DNA of 64,000 nt from Methylobacter sp. (GTDB lineage: Bacteria > Pseudomonadota > Gammaproteobacteria > Methylococcales > Methylomonadaceae): NCBI GenBank assembly GCA_028716975.1, contig JAQUOU010000004.1, forward strand, positions 1-64,000, in the 5' to 3' direction. The notes below the pieces were generated by a model. The model was given only the letters and a program-made list of their open reading frames with translations, made no database searches and was not told where the DNA came from. The position numbers and the translations under genes were made by a program. This document shows positions 37,655 through 47,571 of this stretch, piece after piece (position 1 is the stretch's first letter; each line of letters starts with the position of its first letter).

Positions 37655-40204
37655 ATGAACCCCATACTTAATAAATCCAGCCGTAATTTTTTATGGCAGC
37701 ATCCATGGCAACTGGCGCTGGCTATAGTGGGGATTGCGCTGGGAGTAGCCGTGGTGATTTCTATTGATCTGGCTATGGAAAGTTCGCTAACCGCATTTGA
37801 TCAGGCAGGCAAGGCCTTTTCCGGAACTGCAACCCATAGAATTATAGCCAGTGATGGCGGTCTTGATGAAAAACTGTATACGCAACTTAGAGTCGGGCAG
37901 GGCATAATAAAATTATCGCCGGTTGTTAGTGGATATGTTCAGTTGGCGGCGCAGAGTGATAATAGATTTAAGTTAATTGGCATCGATCCGTTCATTGAAA
38001 AATCATTTAAACCCATCTGGCAACAAGAACAAAATAAAAATCAAACAGCCGATTTCTTAATGCGTTTGGTTGTCGAGCCAAATACTGTCCTTATAAGTGA
38101 TAAGACAGCCCAAAGCCTGAATCTGAAAATCAATGATGATTTTACAATTCTTACAGATAACGGGAAGCAGCGCTTAAAAATCATTGGCTTGTTGCATGCG
38201 AACAATGCCATTTCAGAAGAGGTTTTGGCTAAACTCATAATTACTGATATTGCCAGCGCTCAAGAAGTGCTGGGGTCATTTGGCCGGCTCAGTTCTATTG
38301 AAGTTTTAATGGATAGCTACGAGCCTGAAACACTGACCAAAATACTCAAAGTATTACCTGGCTCTGCATTGTTTATTTCGGTAGATAGCCAATCACAATC
38401 CATGAGGGAAATGACCCGGGCATTCTCAATCAATTTAAATGCATTGGGTTTGCTTTCCTTACTGGTCGGCATGTTTCTTATTTATAACACTATGACCTTT
38501 CTGGTCATGCAGCGGCGAAAATTAATCGGCAGTTTGCGAGCAATTGGAGTTACTCGCCGGCAGATTTTTAAATTAATTATCGGTGAAGCTTTTTTGTTGG
38601 GGATTATCGGCACGCTGATCGGTATTGCGCTGGGTATCGCATTGGGACAAGGTTTGCTTTATATGGTCTCGGAAACTATTAATGCCATTTATTTTCGCAT
38701 CGATACGGCTTCGCTAATGATTACATCGGCTCAAATAGGCAAGGGTGTTTGCCTGGGCATTGGCGCTACTTTGGCGGCGGTACTGCCTCCGGCCTGGGAA
38801 GCCACGCGTTTTTCGCCTGTTACCGCATTGATTAGATCCCGGCTGGAATCAAACACTCGCCGGGTGGTTGGTGTGGCGAAGTTGCTAAGCTTCATATTAA
38901 TAGCTGGTGGAATAACCCTGGCATTTTTTTCAGGCAAAAGCATTAGCTGCGGTTTGGCTGCAATTTTCCTGATATTGTTCGGATTCGCTTTGTTTACACC
39001 GGCCTTTACCCTTTGGTTTATGCAGTTGACGGATAAATTATTCGGGCGATTTTTAAGTATTGTAGGGCGCTTGCCTCCACGAATGGTTGCTTCGGAAATC
39101 AGCAGGACAGGCATTGCCTTGGCTGCTTTAATGATTGCGGTTTCGGCAACGATTGGCATGGAATTAATGATAGGCAGCTTCCGTCAGACTGTGACAGAGT
39201 GGGTGCAAGCCAGTTTGCCTGCTGATTTTTATGTCTCTTTGCCGGAAGAAAAGATGATAGCCGGTAAAGCGACTGAGGAACATCAATTAAAGAAAAAACT
39301 GGCTGAACTGCCCGGCGTGCAAATGCTGAGTAGTGTATTGCACACTAAAATCATTGCTAATGATGAATTTACCAAAGTGTCTGTATTTGAGCTGAATCCG
39401 GAATCCCGAAAAGGTTTTATTTTTAAGCACAAGGTGAGTGATAGCCTTTGGGACAGGTTTGAACAGCAACACACAGTCATGATAACTGAGCCTTACGCTT
39501 ATTATCATGCCATAAATGTTGGTCAGAAAATCCTATTGCAGACTGATAAGGGCAAACAACCGTTTGAAGTCATAGCGGTTTATGCAGATTATAGCGGTGA
39601 TCAGGGACGCCTGAGCATGAGCCGGCAAAATTATCAACAATATTGGCCCGATTTAGGTTATTCCGGCATTGGCGTTTATGCCGGTGAAAATACCGATTTA
39701 GGACAGCTTGAAAATCAGTTGTATAAATTACTGAGTGGGCAACAATCGGTAAAATCCGATAAGGCCATTTATAAAGCTTCCATGGAAGTTTTTGAGCAGA
39801 CTTTTTCCATTACTGAAACATTACGCTGGTTATCGGCAGCGGTCGCTTTTGTAGGAGTTTTAAGCGCATTGATGGCTTTACAGTTTGAGCGAACCCGGCA
39901 GTTGGGCGTTTTACGCGCTATAGGTTTAACACCTAGGCAATTGACATGCCTGGTTATCAGTGAGACCGGCTTGATGGGCCTGATTGCCGGATTGTTTGCC
40001 ATTCCTGCCGGTTATATCGTAGCTTATATATTGATTTTTGTAGTTTATGAACGTTCATTCGGCTGGACCATGGCATTTCATTTTGATCCGGCGGTTATCT
40101 ATCAGGGACTGGCGCTGGCCATTATTGCAGCAGTTCTTGCCGGAGTATTTCCTGCCTTGAAAATGGCTCAGATTAAACCAGCCGAGGCCTTGCGCCTGGA
40201 ATGA
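37655..40204 (+). CDS. FtsX-like ABC transporter permease
   Basis: An 849-residue inner-membrane protein with two FtsX-type halves. An N-terminal helix (about 17-37) is followed by a large periplasmic domain. Three helices form the first FtsX core (about 255-390, with MQRRKLIGSLRAIGVTRRQIFKLII). After a second periplasmic domain comes another core at about 715-845, with FERTRQLGVLRAIGLTPRQL. The repeated RxxGxxRAIG-type coupling helices contact the ATPase. It probably pairs with the upstream ATPase. Its stop overlaps the next start (ATGA, 4 nt). Confidence 0.9.
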   Translation: MNPILNKSSRNFLWQHPWQLALAIVGIALGVAVVISIDLAMESSLTAFDQAGKAFSGTATHRIIASDGGLDEKLYTQLRVGQGIIKLSPVVSGYVQLAAQSDNRFKLIGIDPFIEKSFKPIWQQEQNKNQTADFLMRLVVEPNTVLISDKTAQSLNLKINDDFTILTDNGKQRLKIIGLLHANNAISEEVLAKLIITDIASAQEVLGSFGRLSSIEVLMDSYEPETLTKILKVLPGSALFISVDSQSQSMREMTRAFSINLNALGLLSLLVGMFLIYNTMTFLVMQRRKLIGSLRAIGVTRRQIFKLIIGEAFLLGIIGTLIGIALGIALGQGLLYMVSETINAIYFRIDTASLMITSAQIGKGVCLGIGATLAAVLPPAWEATRFSPVTALIRSRLESNTRRVVGVAKLLSFILIAGGITLAFFSGKSISCGLAAIFLILFGFALFTPAFTLWFMQLTDKLFGRFLSIVGRLPPRMVASEISRTGIALAALMIAVSATIGMELMIGSFRQTVTEWVQASLPADFYVSLPEEKMIAGKATEEHQLKKKLAELPGVQMLSSVLHTKIIANDEFTKVSVFELNPESRKGFIFKHKVSDSLWDRFEQQHTVMITEPYAYYHAINVGQKILLQTDKGKQPFEVIAVYADYSGDQGRLSMSRQNYQQYWPDLGYSGIGVYAGENTDLGQLENQLYKLLSGQQSVKSDKAIYKASMEVFEQTFSITETLRWLSAAVAFVGVLSALMALQFERTRQLGVLRAIGLTPRQLTCLVISETGLMGLIAGLFAIPAGYIVAYILIFVVYERSFGWTMAFHFDPAVIYQGLALAIIAAVLAGVFPALKMAQIKPAEALRLE

Positions 40205-41412
40205 AAAATAGGAAAGCAGTTATTGTCCTGGCTATATTGCTGCTCGCTTTCCCGCTAGTTTTTTGGTGGCGGCCTTTCATATTTTCCGGTGTTACTACTG
40301 CTACCGCGCCTGCTGACGATAACTCTTTCAGTAAAACATTATTTCAGGAAGATGAGGGTTTCGCGCGAGCATTAAAGCCGCGAAAATTCTCATTTCCAAC
40401 TGATCATGGCGCGCACAACCCATATCGGACTGAATGGTGGTACTTCACCGGTAATCTAAAAAATCCATATGGCCGAAAATTTGGTTATGAGCTGACTTTT
40501 TTTCGTTTTGCGCTGAAAGCGGAGACTCCGCCATCCAAATCTGCTTGGCGCAACAATCAAATATACATGGCCCATTTAACCCTGACGGATGTAGAAAATA
40601 ACCTTTTTTATACGGATGAACGACAGAGCCGCGCGGGTAATAATCTTGCCGGCGCATCAACAAAAAAATATCAGGTTTGGCTGCATGACTGGTCGGCATC
40701 AGCTATCGGTGATTCAGACTTTCCGTTGCGCCTCCAGGCTAAAAGCCCTGGATTTGCAATTGACCTATTACTTAAAACTGCAAAGAATCCGGTTTTACAA
40801 GGTGAACAGGGATTGAGCCGGAAAAGTGAAAAACCCGGCAATGCCTCTTACTATTATTCCTATTCCCGCTTAACGACGGAGGGCAATATCAACATCGGCG
40901 ATAATAAGTTTTCCGTCATGGGTGATAGCTGGATGGATAGGGAATGGAGCACGAGTTCTTTGTCGGATGAGCAAGCCGGCTGGGACTGGTTTGCGCTACA
41001 GTTCACCGACAACAGTGAATTAATGTTTTATCAGTTAAGGCGAAAAGACGGCCAGCCGGATAGCAACAGTTCCGGCTCTATTATTTTGGCGGACAGTTCG
41101 AAAATATCTCTCAAAGCACAGGATGTAACGATTAACATACTGGATAGTTGGAGGAGTCCTCATTCAAATAGTATTTATCCTTCTAAATGGCATTTATCGA
41201 TACCCAAGCAGAATATTGAAATTGATGTTACTCCTTTAATAAATGATCAGGAACTCAATGTCAGTTACCGTTACTGGGAAGGAGCAGTTAGCGTTAATGG
41301 TATAAAAAAAGGTAAATCCATTTCAGGTCAGGGTTATGTTGAGTTAACCGGTTATAAAGGATTATTGGAGAAAGGCTTTTCTGATAGGTTTAGCTTCAAC
41401 TCTGCCGAATAA
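40201..41412 (+). CDS. AttH/CrtC-like lipocalin-fold protein
   Basis: A 403-residue exported protein with an N-terminal hydrophobic signal/anchor (about 8-26). The hallmark of the AttH/carotenoid 1,2-hydratase superfamily is HGAHNPYRTEWWYFTGNL near residues 64-80, followed by two lipocalin-like barrels, with MGDSWMDREWSTSS near 240. In AttEFGH-like operons this protein accompanies the ABC exporter. Its ligand is probably hydrophobic; that is inference. It is translationally coupled to the permease gene. Confidence 0.85.
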   Translation: MKNRKAVIVLAILLLAFPLVFWWRPFIFSGVTTATAPADDNSFSKTLFQEDEGFARALKPRKFSFPTDHGAHNPYRTEWWYFTGNLKNPYGRKFGYELTFFRFALKAETPPSKSAWRNNQIYMAHLTLTDVENNLFYTDERQSRAGNNLAGASTKKYQVWLHDWSASAIGDSDFPLRLQAKSPGFAIDLLLKTAKNPVLQGEQGLSRKSEKPGNASYYYSYSRLTTEGNINIGDNKFSVMGDSWMDREWSTSSLSDEQAGWDWFALQFTDNSELMFYQLRRKDGQPDSNSSGSIILADSSKISLKAQDVTINILDSWRSPHSNSIYPSKWHLSIPKQNIEIDVTPLINDQELNVSYRYWEGAVSVNGIKKGKSISGQGYVELTGYKGLLEKGFSDRFSFNSAE

Positions 41413-41433
41413 AATTAGCTTCCGCTAAACGGT

Positions 41434-41490
41434 GCTTCGACAAGGCTCTCCTGAGCGTAGACTAAGGGCTCAGCACGAACGGTTATAACA
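41434..41490. repeat. Dispersed repeat (CTTCGACAAGGCT...CTCAGCACGAACGG type)
   Basis: The wording TTCGACAAGGCTCTCCTGAG and GGGCTCAGCACGAACGG followed by GTGGTGAGCGTGTCGAACTATG is that of a widespread proteobacterial intergenic repeat. The two halves are partly inverted relative to each other. Confidence 0.55.
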
Positions 41491-41495
41491 TTATC

Positions 41496-41549
41496 AATAC
41501 CTTACGTTTGTGGTGAGCGTGTCGAACTATGAACGTAAGGTATTTTTAG
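41496..41549. terminator. Probable bidirectional terminator
   Basis: An exact 13-bp inverted repeat, AATACCTTACGTT (41496-41508) and AACGTAAGGTATT (41532-41544), followed by TTTAG. It lies between the AttH-like gene and the convergent GGDEF gene. The 23-nt loop is long, so terminator strength is uncertain. Confidence 0.45.
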
Positions 41550-41562
41550 AGCTTCCCATAAG

Positions 41563-43416
41563 TCACTGGGCAAGCTGAACACCGTTGCGTCCGCCCTGCT
41601 TTACCCGGTACAAAGCCTGATCTGCAAGATTTATCAGCTCTTCCCAATCCGGTTTGGCTCCTGTGGACCCAGCCACACCAATACTGATGGTGAGAGGGCG
41701 GGGCAAGGCAATCTTGACCAGTTGTTTTTTTTCAATGTTACGGCGAATACGCTCGGCTAATTGCAAGGCGGCAGCCGTATCGGTATTGGGAGAAATCACC
41801 AGAAACTCTTCACCTCCCAGTCGGCACGGAATGTCGATGGTGCGTATAGTTTCGCGTATGATTTTGGCGGTATGTGTCAATACCTTGTCGCCGATATTAT
41901 GACCCAGGGTATCGTTTATCAATTTGAAGTAATCCAGATCCAGCATCAAAACGCTCAATGGGCGCCGGGATTTTTGTGCTATTGTCCACTCTTGCTGCAG
42001 TCGGCTTATGGCATAGCGGCGGTTGGGTAAATCCGTAAGCAGATCCGTATTTGCCATGTGTTTGAGTCGCCGGTTTGCAATCGCCAATTCGGCTGAATAA
42101 CGCTCAATATTCCTGCGCTCCTTTTCAACCTCCTGCTGCAGCATAATAATACGCTGCCCGGCCTGGACGCGGGCCAGAAGCACCCTACGGCTGACTGGCT
42201 TGATCACATAATCGTCGATACCTGCATCGAAGGCTTCTACCAGAGCATCTTCACTTTCAGTAGCAGTCAGCATGATGAGATAGAGATTTTTTCCAAAGTT
42301 GGAAGCGCGGAGAGTTTTGCAGAGCTGGAGTCCGTCCAGGGGTTTCATATGCCAATCAGTAATCACTAAATGGGGAGTATGTTCAATTACATATTTCAGA
42401 GCCGATTCTCCGTTCCGGCAAACTTTAATTCGATGCCCGGCGGTTACAAGCTGCTTGGAAAGATGGGCGAGCATCATTGGGTCGTCATCCACAAGTAATA
42501 AGTCCAGGCCTGGTAAAATCTTTTCCCTGGACGGGATCATAGCCGGCAAAGAAGGACGAATAGTTGTTTTTAGTCCAATCAGTTTCCCCCAATCGTGCCA
42601 ATTCATATTGACTTCATTAACAAGCTTTAACAAAGCCGCTTTATCCAGGGCATGATGGCTTGCTTCTATCTCTAGGGTCGGCAACAGGACAGCTTGATGG
42701 GCATCATTGGCTAAACAGTAATGTGTAAGGCATCGGGCAAAAGCCAGTTGCCGGGAAAAGCGGACAGCTCTTGAGGCCTCGTTTACTTCCGGTCCCCGGC
42801 TATGTTTTAGTGCATCCAGAAATATCCCCGGCAACCCCCAATCAGCTAACAGCATTAGGCTCAAGGTTTCATGGTCAATGGCATAACGCTCCCTTTCCAG
42901 GGTCAGGATTCGATCGGCCTGTGCCGGATCACAACATTCGCCATAGGTCTCAGGCCATGCCGTTGCCAAAGCAAGACGACCGATGTCAGCGAGCAGTCCC
43001 AGGGTAAACGCTTCTTCGGGAGCAACAGTGCGTTCGCGTGCGGTAATACCGGCAATAGCTACGGCCAGCAATAACGAATCTGACCAGTAGGCTGCGTAAT
43101 CGAAACCCTGGCAGCGGCTATTGTGCTGGATACCGATAAGAGAGAGGCTTAGCGCAAAATTACGGATCGCCTGCATACCCATCATTAATACTGCTTCCTG
43201 AACGCTGGCGATAGATCTCCCTATCCCGAAAGCGGCGGAATTGGCAAAGCGCAGGACTCGACCGCTCAAGGCGGGATCGCACTGAACCAAATGAGCCACC
43301 TGTTGTGCACTCGAATCTTCGCGTTGAACGAGTTGCATAATAGCCAGTGCCGTTCCGGAGGGGGAGGGTAGACGGTCAGCAGCCTTCAGTTCATGGAAAG
43401 CAATTTCGTTATCCAC
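41563..43416 (-). CDS. HDOD - response regulator - GGDEF protein (diguanylate cyclase)
   Basis: A 617-residue soluble signalling protein. An HDOD domain covers about 13-210. A receiver domain follows at about 313-430 (LLLVDDDPMM, phosphoacceptor Asp in VITDWHMKPLDG, KP near 410). A short coiled coil links it to a GGDEF domain at about 455-615. The active-site GGEEF is intact and an RTID inhibitory I-site precedes it by five residues, so it should make c-di-GMP under product feedback. It overlaps the upstream hybrid kinase gene by 8 nt; the kinase probably phosphorylates its receiver. Confidence 0.93.
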   Translation of the reverse strand: MDNEIAFHELKAADRLPSPSGTALAIMQLVQREDSSAQQVAHLVQCDPALSGRVLRFANSAAFGIGRSIASVQEAVLMMGMQAIRNFALSLSLIGIQHNSRCQGFDYAAYWSDSLLLAVAIAGITARERTVAPEEAFTLGLLADIGRLALATAWPETYGECCDPAQADRILTLERERYAIDHETLSLMLLADWGLPGIFLDALKHSRGPEVNEASRAVRFSRQLAFARCLTHYCLANDAHQAVLLPTLEIEASHHALDKAALLKLVNEVNMNWHDWGKLIGLKTTIRPSLPAMIPSREKILPGLDLLLVDDDPMMLAHLSKQLVTAGHRIKVCRNGESALKYVIEHTPHLVITDWHMKPLDGLQLCKTLRASNFGKNLYLIMLTATESEDALVEAFDAGIDDYVIKPVSRRVLLARVQAGQRIIMLQQEVEKERRNIERYSAELAIANRRLKHMANTDLLTDLPNRRYAISRLQQEWTIAQKSRRPLSVLMLDLDYFKLINDTLGHNIGDKVLTHTAKIIRETIRTIDIPCRLGGEEFLVISPNTDTAAALQLAERIRRNIEKKQLVKIALPRPLTISIGVAGSTGAKPDWEELINLADQALYRVKQGGRNGVQLAQ

Positions 43417-46400
43417 AGGGTTGTCCTAGTTTTTGCGACAGGTTCTCGATTAAATTGTTGATAGCTTCTGTTAATTGTTCCGTCATTAGTCTAAGCTCGG
43501 GTTGGTTGCACTTATTACGAGAATTTCGCTCGAGTTCCGCGGCAAGATTAATAACAGTGGCTGCGCAAAAATGCATCGCCATTCCCTTGAGCGCATGGGC
43601 AGCATCGGCCAGCGCGGGCAAATCATTTTCCGCCAGGGCTTTATTCAGCTCGCTCAGGCGCAAGGGAGCATCCTGAAGAAACAACGTAATCATTTCTGCC
43701 AGAAGCGCTTCGTCGCCTTCCAGCCGTTTAAGTGCTGAAACTTTATCCCAAATAACCAGTGACGATTCCTCACGAATAGAGCCTTCCCGGGAAGGTGATA
43801 CAGGCAGATGTACACTGTCAGTCAGCCAGCGCGATAATGCCGCGGCTAACTCAGTCTTCGCAATGGGTTTGCTCAGATAATCATCCATTCCCGCAGCCAG
43901 GCATTTTTCACGTTCACCAGACACAGCATGAGCAGTAAGCGCGACTACCGGAAGGCGCAAAGTGAGGCCTTCGGCCATTTCCTGTGAGCGCAGACTGCGA
44001 GTGGCTTCATAACCATCCATAACCGGCATTTGGCAATCCATTAATATGAGATCATAAGTTTCCCGTTTCAGTTGATCCAAAGCTGCCTGTCCGTTTTCAG
44101 CAAGATCGGGTTTAAGCTTAAATTTGGCAAGCAGGGAAAGTATCACTTTCTGGTTAACCTTGTTGTCTTCTACCACCAGTATTTTTTTACCGCTGTAGTT
44201 AGGCAGATGAGTCTCCGTTCTATTAACGGGTAACGGTTGCCGGCCTGAAGACTGTAAAGCAGCGCTAATGGCATTGAAGAGTTGCGATTGACGCACTGGC
44301 TTTAACAGACTTTGGGCAATGCCCAATGCTGATTTTTCTTCGTTATCCACTAAATCGCCTGAGGATAATATTAAACGTGGTATTGTCGCGATAGCGGGTC
44401 TTTCGGTTATTGCTTTCACTAAGGCTAGCCCGTCCATTTCCGGCATATGCAGATCCGTAAGCAAAAGATCAAACGGTTTGCCCTTCAGAGCGGCCGTTTC
44501 CAGTGAAACTAATGCATCCGTGGCGTTGTCTGCCTGCTCGACGGCGATACCCCAATGGCTTAGGTAGTGCTCCAGGATAAGGCGATTGGTGGCGTTGTCA
44601 TCTACGATCAATGCCCGCTTGCCGGAAATGTCGAGAAGTAGAGGCTGGGTATTGTTATCTGACGGCGTCAATGGCACGGTAAACCAGAAAAGGGTTCCTG
44701 ATCCTATAACGCTGTCCACACCGATCATTCCACCCATGAGATAGACCAAACTCCTGCTGATAGATAGCCCCAGGCCCGTTCCTCCGAAACGGCGGGCGGT
44801 AGAGCTGTCGGCTTGGGAGAACGCCTGAAATAATCGCGCTTGTACTTCGGTGGAAATACCGATGCCGGTATCCTTCACTTCAAAGCGTAATTCGACTTTT
44901 CCTTCAATCGATTCAGGCACTATAAGCTTTATCGATATCTCACCCAGATCGGTAAATTTAACCGCGTTGCCTATCAGGTTAGTAAGCACCTGGCGGATAC
45001 GGGTAGGATCGCCTTGCCAACGCGGCGGCAGATTCATCGGCAAGAAGCAGTTTAATTCCAGTCCTTTTGCATGCGCACGAGCGGCCAGGAGCGAGCAAAC
45101 CTCCTCTACCAGAGCAGACAGGTCGAAATCGATTTGCTCAACTTCAATCTTGCCTGCCTCAAGTTTGGAGAAATCCAGAATATCATTGATGATGTCCAGG
45201 AGCGCCTCGGCCGAGTTCGCCGCAGTTTCCACCAGATCGCGTTGTTCGCAGGGCAGCTTTGAGTCTTTTAAAAGATCCAGCATGCCCAGTACACCATTCA
45301 TGGGAGTGCGGATTTCATGACTCATGTTGGCTAGAAATTCATTTTTCATGAGAGCTGCCTGCACGGCGCCATCGCGCGCGGCCTCCAGGGATTCTTTCGC
45401 CTGTTCCCGCAACCAGGCGAGAGCCATTTTTTCACCTACTCCGTTGAGCATGGCAATACGTTCATCGCTTTGCGCGGGGCAAGCGTCGGTATAAAGAAAT
45501 ACTACGCCAAGGATGTCTTCGCCCGAAGCAATAGGCACAATATAATGTCCATGAGGTTTCGGACACTCAAGCTGTTGCCCATGTTGAGGGTCACAAAAAC
45601 AGGTGTCGGCGACGACAAGCCGGCGTGAAATAAAGGCGCTCCTCAACACGCCGGCATCAGGAGGGAGATGATTTTTACTGTGGATAAATTTCTCGTTGAA
45701 TTTTCCTTGCAGCACGAATCTGCCCAAATAATCTTCACCTTGCGCTTTCAGGAATATGCAGCCTTTACGTAGTCCCTCTGCGCCTTTGATATTGAACAGG
45801 ATATCCAGCGTCTGGCTAAAGCGTTCGGCTAGCGGCTTGGTTAATTGAAGAGTCTCTGCGATGGACAAGCTGGCTGCGGCATCATCTTTTTCCATTTGCA
45901 TAGCCGTTTCCCGGTCGACCTGCTCACTGATATCCTGCTGGATCTGTACGTAACCAGCCACTGTCCCATCTGTATTCAGAATTGGGGTTGTGTTGATCTT
46001 AGCCCAGTAGTCCAAAGCTTCCGGAGGAGTAGCTTCTTCTCCCGAGATGGTTTTGTTCATGCGCCGGTTAAGCAATCGCCCCGACCAGCCTTCACCGCAT
46101 CTAAACCTTTCCTGCATCTCGGCTAGCGTTTTTTGATCGGCATTTGGGCTATCGAGAATGTTAGGCTGCTGTCCGATCAAGCTTTCCCGGGTCCAGCCTG
46201 TGATCAGGTATAAAGCCGGATTAGCGTATTGGATATACCCTTTAGTGTCGGTAATAAGGATCATTTCGCTACTGGCATCAAGCGCGCGTTTAAGTGCTGT
46301 GAGTTTAGCTTCATGCTCTTTTAATAGAGTAATATCCCGAAGTATGGAAATGTATTGGCACGGTTTGTCATCACTCCCCCATAATGGCACGATAGTGCTG

Positions 46401-46945
46401 TCCACCCAGTATAACTCGCCCTTCTTGTTGCGATTGCAAAATTCACCCCTCCAGTAGTGTCCCCTGGCAAGAGTGTGCCACAGGTTGCGAATATAATCTT
46501 TGCTGTGATAACCGGAATTGACTATGCGATGATCCTGGCCGATGAGTTCTTTTTGCGTATAGCCGGAAATCTTGCAGAATCTGTCGTTAACATAAAATAT
46601 TTGTCCGGAGATATCCGCAATACTGACCATGGCATGAGCGTCCAGAGCCGAGCGAAGATCGGAATTTAGTCTGGCCTGCTCCTCAGCTTGAGCCTGAATA
46701 CGGACAATTTTCATCGCCAGGGGACGCAATGAAAGAAGCCATAGCAGGAGCGTGCTTAGTATCGTCATTAGAGCTGTATCGAAGGCGGTATCCTGCCAAT
46801 CAGTCAATACGATTCCCCACTGATTGAATGAATCACTTAACATCATTACCAGCAGGGAGGAAACACCAATGACTGTGCTGATAATGAGTAGAGAAGAAAT
46901 AAATTTTCGTTTGAGGTATTCCGATTGTGATAATGCTTTTGGCAT
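43409..46945 (-). CDS. Hybrid sensor histidine kinase with two receivers and an HPt domain
   Basis: A 1178-residue membrane sensor kinase. Two membrane helices near the N-terminus (about 14-35 and 53-70) are followed by two PAS domains (about 90-340, YVNDRFCKISGYTQKELIG), a GAF-like domain (about 360-510), then HisKA with MSHEIRTPMNG and HATPase with GGTGLGLSIS. Two receiver domains carry phosphoacceptor aspartates in LLTDLHMPEMDG and LMDCQMPVMDG. A C-terminal HPt domain has AHALKGMA. The full phosphorelay is thus in one chain, and its likely output is the overlapping HDOD-REC-GGDEF protein. Confidence 0.94.
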   Translation of the reverse strand: MPKALSQSEYLKRKFISSLLIISTVIGVSSLLVMMLSDSFNQWGIVLTDWQDTAFDTALMTILSTLLLWLLSLRPLAMKIVRIQAQAEEQARLNSDLRSALDAHAMVSIADISGQIFYVNDRFCKISGYTQKELIGQDHRIVNSGYHSKDYIRNLWHTLARGHYWRGEFCNRNKKGELYWVDSTIVPLWGSDDKPCQYISILRDITLLKEHEAKLTALKRALDASSEMILITDTKGYIQYANPALYLITGWTRESLIGQQPNILDSPNADQKTLAEMQERFRCGEGWSGRLLNRRMNKTISGEEATPPEALDYWAKINTTPILNTDGTVAGYVQIQQDISEQVDRETAMQMEKDDAAASLSIAETLQLTKPLAERFSQTLDILFNIKGAEGLRKGCIFLKAQGEDYLGRFVLQGKFNEKFIHSKNHLPPDAGVLRSAFISRRLVVADTCFCDPQHGQQLECPKPHGHYIVPIASGEDILGVVFLYTDACPAQSDERIAMLNGVGEKMALAWLREQAKESLEAARDGAVQAALMKNEFLANMSHEIRTPMNGVLGMLDLLKDSKLPCEQRDLVETAANSAEALLDIINDILDFSKLEAGKIEVEQIDFDLSALVEEVCSLLAARAHAKGLELNCFLPMNLPPRWQGDPTRIRQVLTNLIGNAVKFTDLGEISIKLIVPESIEGKVELRFEVKDTGIGISTEVQARLFQAFSQADSSTARRFGGTGLGLSISRSLVYLMGGMIGVDSVIGSGTLFWFTVPLTPSDNNTQPLLLDISGKRALIVDDNATNRLILEHYLSHWGIAVEQADNATDALVSLETAALKGKPFDLLLTDLHMPEMDGLALVKAITERPAIATIPRLILSSGDLVDNEEKSALGIAQSLLKPVRQSQLFNAISAALQSSGRQPLPVNRTETHLPNYSGKKILVVEDNKVNQKVILSLLAKFKLKPDLAENGQAALDQLKRETYDLILMDCQMPVMDGYEATRSLRSQEMAEGLTLRLPVVALTAHAVSGEREKCLAAGMDDYLSKPIAKTELAAALSRWLTDSVHLPVSPSREGSIREESSLVIWDKVSALKRLEGDEALLAEMITLFLQDAPLRLSELNKALAENDLPALADAAHALKGMAMHFCAATVINLAAELERNSRNKCNQPELRLMTEQLTEAINNLIENLSQKLGQPCG

Positions 46946-47058
46946 ACAATTACTCAGGATTTTTCGAGTTTTATTAACTCTTTAAGCTTAGACTATTTGA
47001 AAAAAACAGTGGCGCGAAGAGCGGGATTGAATCAGGAATGCTTCGAGGTATTTTTATA

Positions 47059-47140
47059 CCAATAACCGGGTGCGATTAAACGTGCGGTCAAGCCTGTGTT
47101 GGAGCTTAAAATCGCACGTTTAATCGCACCCCCAATAACC
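47059..47140. mobile_element. 64-bp inverted-repeat element with 9-bp direct repeats
   Basis: An exact 19-bp inverted repeat (GGGTGCGATTAAACGTGCG at 47068-47086, reverse complement at 47113-47131) encloses 26 nt. Directly outside on both sides is the 9-bp repeat CCAATAACC (47059-47067 and 47132-47140), which looks like a target-site duplication. The element is too small to encode a transposase and would need one in trans. It lies 78 nt upstream of ppnP. Confidence 0.7.
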
Positions 47141-47218
47141 CGCAAGACACACTGATTAAGCAACATTCTGGTATCATTAGTCCGTTTCATTTACTTCTTT
47201 CTACTACAAGGGCAACAA

Positions 47219-47533
47219 ATGTCAGAATTTAATAATGTGTCAGTCATCAAAAAAGCTAATATCTATTTCGACGGCAAGGTCAGTAGCCGGACGCTTCGTT
47301 TTACGGATGGTTCATTAAAAACACTGGGGTTCATGTTGCCTGGAGAATACACATTTAAAACTGCCGACAAGGAAGTGATGGAAATAATCGACGGCGATCT
47401 GGATGTTTTACTACCTGGAACGGAGCAGTGGCAAAGCATAAAAACCGGCGAATTTTTTAATGTTCCTGCTAATGCTGCATTTACTGTAAAAATCAAAACT
47501 CCGACTGACTATTGCTGTTCATTCGTCAAGTAG
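47219..47533 (+). CDS. ppnP: Pyrimidine/purine nucleoside phosphorylase
   Basis: Phosphorolyses several nucleosides to base and ribose-1-phosphate (established for E. coli YaiE/PpnP). The 104-residue cupin-like protein has the family segments VIKKANIYFDGKVSSRTLRF, GSLKTLGFMLPGEYTF, EVMEIIDGDLDVLLPG and GEFFNVPANAAFTVKI. It starts 78 nt downstream of the 64-bp inverted-repeat element. The NYN gene follows after 38 nt. Confidence 0.93.
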   Translation: MSEFNNVSVIKKANIYFDGKVSSRTLRFTDGSLKTLGFMLPGEYTFKTADKEVMEIIDGDLDVLLPGTEQWQSIKTGEFFNVPANAAFTVKIKTPTDYCCSFVK

Positions 47534-47571
47534 TCCCAATAATCGTTCACCGCCTGCAACCCGTATTACGC

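Noticed and set aside
47512-47571. An N-terminal extension of the NYN gene
   Set aside because: It overlaps ppnP and has no match to the family; the domain begins at 47572.
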